Of a DNA stretch of 64,000 nt, positions 59,720 through 64,000 are shown piece by piece; position 1 is the first letter of the stretch, and each line of letters begins with the position of its first letter. Under the pieces are notes generated by a model. The model was not told the DNA's origin, searched no databases, and saw only the letters and a list, made by a program, of their open reading frames with translations. The translations under genes were made by a program, and so were the position numbers. Source of the DNA: Bordetella flabilis (GTDB lineage: Bacteria; Pseudomonadota; Gammaproteobacteria; Burkholderiales; Burkholderiaceae_B); contig NZ_CP016172.1 of the NCBI RefSeq assembly GCF_001676725.1, forward strand, positions 3,782,001 through 3,846,000, read 5' to 3'.

Positions 59720-60688
59720 ATGGCCGTATTCACAACCGTCTCCGACGACGACGCGCGCGCCCTTCTGACACACTTCGAGCTCGGTGAGCTGATATCCCTG
59801 CGTGGCATTACGGCCGGTATCGAAAACACGAATTACTTCCTGACCACGACGGCAGGCGAATATGTGTTGACCGTCTTCGAGGTTCTGACGCGCGAGCAGC
59901 TGCCCTTCTATATCGAGCTGATGCACCTGCTGGCCGAACGTGGCGTTCCGGTGCCGCAGCCGCAGACGGGACACGATGGCGCCCGGCTGGCGGACATGCA
60001 CGGGAAACCTTGCTCCATCGTCACACGCCTGCCCGGCGGGTACGAGCCGGCGCCCGGCCCGCTTCATTGCAGGTTGACGGGACAGACGCTCGCCCGCGCC
60101 CATCTCGCGGCGCGCGATTTTGCCCTACGCCAGCCCAACCTGCGCGGCCTGTCCTGGTGGCGCGAGACCGCGCCCAAGGTGACGCCTTTCCTGGATGCGG
60201 CGCAGGCCGGGATGCTGTCGCGAACGCTGGCGGAACAGGAGCGACTCGCGACAGAGCCCATATGGCAGGCCCTGCCCGCAGGACCGGCGCACTGCGACCT
60301 GTTCCGCGACAACGTCCTCTTCGCCGGCACCTTCGACGCGCCGCACATGGGCGGATTCATCGATTTCTACTTCGCGGGCTGCGACACCTGGCTGTTCGAT
60401 GTGGCGGTCAGCATCAATGATTGGTGCATTGTCCGCGAAACCGGCGCAATCGTACCGGAGCTCGCCCAGGCCTGGCTGCAGGCCTACGCCGCTGAGCGCC
60501 CCTTCACGCCCGAGGAAAGGCAGGCCTGGCCGGCCATGCTGAGGGCCGCGGCGCTGCGGTTCTGGCTGTCCCGGCTGTATGACTTCTACGTTCCCCGGCC
60601 GGCACAGACCCTCAAGCCCCACGACCCCAGGCACTTCGAAAGAGTGTTGCTGGCGCGCCACCGAGAGGCCGCCCCGCCCTTGCCCTGA
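59720..60688 (+). CDS. thrB: Homoserine kinase (APH-fold, ThrB type II)
   Basis: A 322-residue kinase with an aminoglycoside-phosphotransferase fold, as in other beta- and alpha-proteobacterial ThrB proteins. It has GITAGIENTNYFLTT in the nucleotide-binding lobe, catalytic HCDLFRDNVLF and metal-binding GFIDFYFAGCD. It phosphorylates homoserine on the way to threonine. Confidence 0.96.
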   Translation: MAVFTTVSDDDARALLTHFELGELISLRGITAGIENTNYFLTTTAGEYVLTVFEVLTREQLPFYIELMHLLAERGVPVPQPQTGHDGARLADMHGKPCSIVTRLPGGYEPAPGPLHCRLTGQTLARAHLAARDFALRQPNLRGLSWWRETAPKVTPFLDAAQAGMLSRTLAEQERLATEPIWQALPAGPAHCDLFRDNVLFAGTFDAPHMGGFIDFYFAGCDTWLFDVAVSINDWCIVRETGAIVPELAQAWLQAYAAERPFTPEERQAWPAMLRAAALRFWLSRLYDFYVPRPAQTLKPHDPRHFERVLLARHREAAPPLP

Positions 60689-60750
60689 ACCTCCCTGGCC
60701 CCATAATCGAAGAATGACACTACTCCTGGCAGCATAGCGAGCCGACGATC

Positions 60751-61554
60751 ATGCAAGCAGCATCTTTACCTGCAACGGCCGGCTGGCAGTGGGCGCGCGA
60801 TGGATTCCGGCTGTTCTTGCGCCAGCCGTTGGCATTGTTCACCTGGGCGCTCGCCGTCAGCCTTCTGGTTCTATTCGCCACCTTCACGCCGCCCATAGGG
60901 CCGCTCTTCTTCGTTGGCCTGATGCCCATCGTCACGCTGATGACCCTGTCGGCCTGCAAGCATATCGACGCAGACCGGACGATGCTGCCGTCGATGTGGC
61001 TCAAGCCCTTGCAGAAGCCGGGCATCTTCAAGAAGCTGCTTATCCTCGGTGGGCTGTACGCCGCGCTGTGCATGCTGGCCGGCCTGCTCGCGTTCCTGCC
61101 GTTCTCGGCGGAGCTGACGGAAGGCGTGCGTGCGGCCTCCGTCACGAATGACCTGACGCCGTTTCTGGAGGCCATGCGCGTTCCGCTGCTGCTGTTCGGC
61201 ACGCTGTATGTCATCATCGCTTCCCTGTTCTGGCATGCGCCGGTGCTCATCGCCTGGCATAACGTGCGGCTGGTCCAGGCGCTTTTCTTTTCCGGTATTG
61301 CGTGCTGGCGCAATAAATGGGCATTCGCGGTGTATGGCCTGACCTGGGCCGCCGTTTTCCTGGGCATTGACTTCTGCGCCAGCATGCTGGTGGCGATCGG
61401 CCTGCCGGCCACGTTGATCAATACCTTGCAGATTCCCGTCAATATCGCCGCGGGCGGCATTCTGTACAGCAGTTTCTATCCCGCCTATACGTCCGTCTTC
61501 GATATCAACAACGCCGGCCTCCAGTTCGACAACGGACAGGGCACGCAGGCATAA
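60751..61554 (+). CDS. BPSS1780-family membrane protein
   Basis: A 267-residue inner-membrane protein with six predicted helices. It matches the BPSS1780 family of beta-proteobacteria (WQWARDGFRLFLRQPLALFTWAL at the N-terminus), often next to thrB. Its function is not known. Its last 684 bases are antisense to the run-on of a DUF192 ORF. Confidence 0.85.
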   Translation: MQAASLPATAGWQWARDGFRLFLRQPLALFTWALAVSLLVLFATFTPPIGPLFFVGLMPIVTLMTLSACKHIDADRTMLPSMWLKPLQKPGIFKKLLILGGLYAALCMLAGLLAFLPFSAELTEGVRAASVTNDLTPFLEAMRVPLLLFGTLYVIIASLFWHAPVLIAWHNVRLVQALFFSGIACWRNKWAFAVYGLTWAAVFLGIDFCASMLVAIGLPATLINTLQIPVNIAAGGILYSSFYPAYTSVFDINNAGLQFDNGQGTQA

Positions 61555-61776
61555 GGCGACGCGCCAAGGCTGCAGGGCCTTGACTGCCCGGATCGGCCGG
61601 TTCCGGCCGTCGAGGAACACCACATCCAGGGGATAGCGCATCCCGAAGCTGTGCACGGCACGGCACGGCCGCAGCCACAGGCCGACCCCTGAGCGGGGCT
61701 TGGCGCGAAACAGCAGGCCGCGCAGGCGCCCTTGCCAGGAGCCCACCCGCAGCAGACGAATGCGGCGTTCGGGCAT
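60871..61776 (-). CDS. DUF192-family protein with run-on C-terminus
   Basis: The first 90 residues from the ATG at 61776 match DUF192 (RLRGLLFRAKPRSG, AVHSFGMRYPLDVVFLD, LSVVELEAG). Instead of stopping there, the frame stays open for another 211 residues, antisense to the BPSS1780 gene, ending at 60871. The extension is Arg/Gln/His-rich and looks like shadow sequence. The start overlaps the tadC stop (TGATG), so it is translationally coupled to the Flp-pilus cluster. The true end is uncertain and a lost stop codon is possible. Confidence 0.6.
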   Translation of the reverse strand: MPERRIRLLRVGSWQGRLRGLLFRAKPRSGVGLWLRPCRAVHSFGMRYPLDVVFLDGRNRPIRAVKALQPWRVALCLRALSVVELEAGVVDIEDGRIGGIETAVQNAARGDIDGNLQGIDQRGRQADRHQHAGAEVNAQENGGPGQAIHRECPFIAPARNTGKEKRLDQPHVMPGDEHRRMPEQGSDDDIQRAEQQQRNAHGLQKRRQVIRDGGRTHAFRQLRRERQEREQAGQHAQRGVQPTEDKQLLEDARLLQGLEPHRRQHRPVCVDMLAGRQGHQRDDGHQANEEERPYGRREGGE

Positions 61777-62654
61777 CACTGCGCCACCTGCCAGAATTGC
61801 ACTGCGATCGGAAAGGCCAGCACGATGAAAGTGCAAGGAAAGATGCAGCCGATCAAGGGGAAAAGCATCTTGACCGGCGCCTGCATGGCCAGTTTCTCGG
61901 CATGATGGAAGCGCTCGGCACGCCGACGCTCGGACTGTGCCCGCAGGATGGGGCCGAGGCTCATTCCCAGTGTGTCGGCCTGCGCCAGTGCAACCGTCAG
62001 CGCCCGCACCCCGGCGACATTGGCGCGCCGGGACCAGGCTCGCAATGCTTCCCCGCGCGGCATGCCGGCCCGCATGTCTCCCAGTGCGCGCAGCAGTTCG
62101 TCGCGCAGGGGGCCGGCCGGCCCTTGCTGCGCCGCCTGCTGCAAAGCCCCTTGCAGATTCAACCCCGCCTCGACACAGAGCGTGGTCATATCGAGAAGGA
62201 AAGGCAGCTCGCGCGCCATGCGCGCGGCGCGCCTGCGCACCTCGCCACGCAGCCACAGTCCCGGCGCCGTGGCGGCGCCCAAAGCGCCTGCGATGGCACC
62301 GGACATCAGGGTCATACCCTCCACCTGCGGCACCGCGCCAGCCATCATGGCAATGACGCAGACCATGCCGCATACCCCGCATGCCCATTGCGCGGCCACC
62401 ACGTGCCCTGGCGTAAATCGGCCCGGAAGCCCCGCGCGCAGAATCCGGTCGGCCAGGCGCATCCGGCGACGCCAGGAAAGCAGCGTCGCGGCCATCGGCG
62501 CCATGCCTTCCAGCCATGGCCACGCCGCCCGCCATACCGGCGGCAGTGTCCCCGCGACCGGATGCGTCCGGCCCACCGGCCGCAAGGCCGGCCTTAGCAC
62601 TACCGCGGCACCTATGGCGAAGGTTGCGGCCATGATGATGGCGACCCATTGCAT
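61776..62654 (-). CDS. tadC: Flp pilus assembly protein TadC
   Basis: A 292-residue inner-membrane protein of the type II secretion F family. It has the N-terminal helix of TadC, then LPFLLDMTTLCVEAGLNLQGALQQA and the C-terminal KMLFPLIGCIFPCTFIVLAFP helices. TadB and TadC form the platform for Flp pilus assembly. Its stop overlaps the next start by one base. Confidence 0.9.
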   Translation of the reverse strand: MQWVAIIMAATFAIGAAVVLRPALRPVGRTHPVAGTLPPVWRAAWPWLEGMAPMAATLLSWRRRMRLADRILRAGLPGRFTPGHVVAAQWACGVCGMVCVIAMMAGAVPQVEGMTLMSGAIAGALGAATAPGLWLRGEVRRRAARMARELPFLLDMTTLCVEAGLNLQGALQQAAQQGPAGPLRDELLRALGDMRAGMPRGEALRAWSRRANVAGVRALTVALAQADTLGMSLGPILRAQSERRRAERFHHAEKLAMQAPVKMLFPLIGCIFPCTFIVLAFPIAVQFWQVAQ

Positions 62655-62715
62655 CGATTGCCTCCCGATCCTGTCTTATGCCGGTGGCCCATGCCTTTCT
62701 GCGGGGCCCACGGGT

Positions 62716-63561
62716 TCAAACGTCGATATTCACAATGCGGCGTATCCAGACCACACCGGCTGTCTCCAGCAGCGCCATGACGACCAGCGCCGTCCACCCG
62801 GCCGGCGTGTGCCAAAGGGCTGCCATGGATGCAGGATCCAGCCATGTCAAGGTAGCGGCCAGCAACGGCGCCAATGCGCCCACGATCCAACCCTGCAGCC
62901 GGCCCTGTGCCGTCAGGGCCCGGATGCGGCCTTGCAACTGAAGACGGGTCAGGAGGACGGCGGCAATGCGTTCGAGCGCTTCGGCCAGGTTGCCGCCCGT
63001 ATGCGAGGCGACACGCAGCGCGGCCACGACCAGGCCGGTGGCCTCCGTCGGCATGCGGGCTTGCAGATTGAGCAGCGTCGCTTCGAACGACAAACCCAGA
63101 CGCTGCTCGCGCAGCATCAGCCCGAACTCCTGTGACAAGGGGGCCTCGCATTGCTCGACGAGCTGTCGCAGGGCGCCCGGCAGGCTGGCGCCCGCGCGCA
63201 GGCTGGACCCGAGCGCGAGCAACATATCGGGCAATTGCGCATCGAAGCGATGCTGGCGGCGGCGCCGGAGCAATGCGATCAGAATGTGCGGCAGGCGCAC
63301 AGGAAGCAAGCCGGCGATCAGCGCGGCCGGCACGCTGGCCGTGGCCGCATAGGTCATCGACGCTATCGTCACGCAGCCGGCCAGATTGACCAGCCACAGC
63401 TGGCGCGCGTCGACGAAGAGAAAAACCTCTCCCAGCCGAGCCCCAGCCGCGTCGGTATAGACCTGCCTGTAGCGGGACAAAGCGGCGGCCAGCCAGCCAT
63501 ACGCGCTCCAACACGCCACCATAATGCAGCAGGTAGCCGCGATCGCGGCAAGCCATATCAC
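62716..63561 (-). CDS. tadB: Flp pilus assembly protein TadB
   Basis: A 281-residue type II secretion F-domain protein: LPDMLLALGSSLRAGASLPGAL, then SHTGGNLAEALERIA and a C-terminal hydrophobic pair. The GTG at 63561 overlaps the cpaF stop (GTGA), indicating coupling. The longer frame upstream lies inside cpaF and is rejected. Confidence 0.9.
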   Translation of the reverse strand: MIWLAAIAATCCIMVACWSAYGWLAAALSRYRQVYTDAAGARLGEVFLFVDARQLWLVNLAGCVTIASMTYAATASVPAALIAGLLPVRLPHILIALLRRRRQHRFDAQLPDMLLALGSSLRAGASLPGALRQLVEQCEAPLSQEFGLMLREQRLGLSFEATLLNLQARMPTEATGLVVAALRVASHTGGNLAEALERIAAVLLTRLQLQGRIRALTAQGRLQGWIVGALAPLLAATLTWLDPASMAALWHTPAGWTALVVMALLETAGVVWIRRIVNIDV

Positions 63562-64000
63562 TGCGTTGCTCCTGTGGCCGGCGCCTTGTGCGGCGTGGAC
63601 GCGAAATGCCTGTTGAACAGGATCGCCGTGGCATCGTTGGTGAACAGCGCTGGATCCAGCGGTCGGCCGGCGTCCCGCCAGCGCTCCGCGAAGGTGGGCA
63701 TCGTGCTGCAACCGGAGAAACCCCCACCGGCGGCATGGCGGATATAGCGAAAAAGATCATGCGTCTGGATGCGGTCGCCCTCCATGCCGGTGACCTCCGT
63801 AATGGCTGTCACGACACGTCGGCCATCCGACATGCGCGCCTGCTGGACGATCAACTGGACGCTGGACGCGATATGTTCCCGCACCGCGGACAGGGGCAGC
63901 TCCATGCCGGCCATGAGGATCATGGTTTCGAGCCGCGATAGCGCGTCACGCGGACTATTCGCGTGCAACGTGGTCAGCGACCCCTCGTGTCCGGTGTTCA
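63558..64000 (-). CDS. cpaF: CpaF/TadA secretion ATPase, C-terminal part
   Basis: The pilus-assembly hexameric ATPase; its 5' end lies outside the right edge. The visible 147 residues include NTGHEGSLTTLHANSPRDAL, the conserved segment after the Walker B region, then IASSVQLIVQQARMSDGRRVVTAITEV. Together with TadB/TadC it forms a tad/Flp pilus cluster. Confidence 0.93.
   Translation of the reverse strand, partial: NTGHEGSLTTLHANSPRDALSRLETMILMAGMELPLSAVREHIASSVQLIVQQARMSDGRRVVTAITEVTGMEGDRIQTHDLFRYIRHAAGGGFSGCSTMPTFAERWRDAGRPLDPALFTNDATAILFNRHFASTPHKAPATGATQ

Noticed and set aside
62562..62649. Open frame before the DUF192 domain, antisense or overlapping tadC
   Set aside because: The frame upstream of 61776 is a shadow of tadC; the DUF192 start at 61776 overlaps the tadC stop.

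Overview
The window is high-GC beta-proteobacterial chromosome, most consistent with the Alcaligenaceae, and Bordetella or Achromobacter in particular. This placement is inferred from protein resemblance and gene neighbourhoods: leuC-leuD-leuB-asd-fimV-truA-trpF, gshB next to EIIA-HPr-EI, ubiK-glnK-amtB, and a Flp-pilus (tad) cluster. No rRNA operon, CRISPR array, IS element or prophage was seen. Most of the window is ordinary core genome with a few accessory blocks.

Layout. 0-1.6 kb: the start of a malonate decarboxylase alpha gene (mdcA), divergent from a LysR regulator. 1.6-2.1 kb: short tandem repeats and tRNA-Pro(GGG). 2.1-7.1 kb, minus strand: rpmI-rplT-pheS-pheT-ihfA-merR, the translation/IHF operon but without its usual infC head. 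7.4-14.5 kb: comM, a LysR/quinone-oxidoreductase pair, a FadH-like reductase, a nitroreductase and ubiK. 14.6-16.5 kb: glnK-amtB behind a clear sigma-54 promoter. 16.5-25 kb: a LysR/SDR pair, then a complete family-5 peptide-type ABC importer divergent from a serine hydrolase. 25-28.6 kb, minus: ptsI-ptsH-EIIA-gshB. 28.7-31.2 kb, minus: infC (AUC start codon) and thrS, about 21.6 kb away from rpmI.

31.5-36.2 kb: a phosphorelay cluster (response regulator, hybrid kinase, separate Hpt protein) convergent with a CSS-EAL phosphodiesterase. The arrangement resembles bvgAS/bvgR. 36.3-37.7 kb: two small unrecognised genes and tRNA-Val(GAC). 37.7-46.2 kb, minus: leuC-leuD-leuB, asd, fimV-truA and trpF, with trpB/trpA absent after trpF. 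46.4-48.4 kb: an M48 lipoprotein protease and aroC. 48.7-54.5 kb: a signalling block with a small SD-led ORF, a diguanylate cyclase, a LapD-like degenerate GGDEF/EAL protein, a histidine kinase and a convergent OmpR-type regulator. 54.8-60.7 kb: selO, DUF2069, yihY, a CBS protein, dusA and thrB. 60.7-64 kb: a BPSS1780-type membrane protein, then on the minus strand the end of a tad cluster (cpaF-tadB-tadC and a DUF192 ORF with no nearby stop).

Functional threads. Nitrogen sensing (glnK-amtB) and the regulatory PTS lie in one half. Cyclic-di-GMP turnover and sensing is concentrated in two clusters (34.5-36.2 and 48.7-52.3 kb). Aminoacyl-tRNA synthetase and translation-factor genes show signs of leader-based control (hairpins before pheS and thrS, AUC start of infC). 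The most useful leads are the split IF3/L35 operon, the leader elements before pheS and thrS, the bvg-like phosphorelay/EAL locus, the LapD-like protein with no LapG beside it, and the DUF192 ORF that runs antisense through its neighbour.
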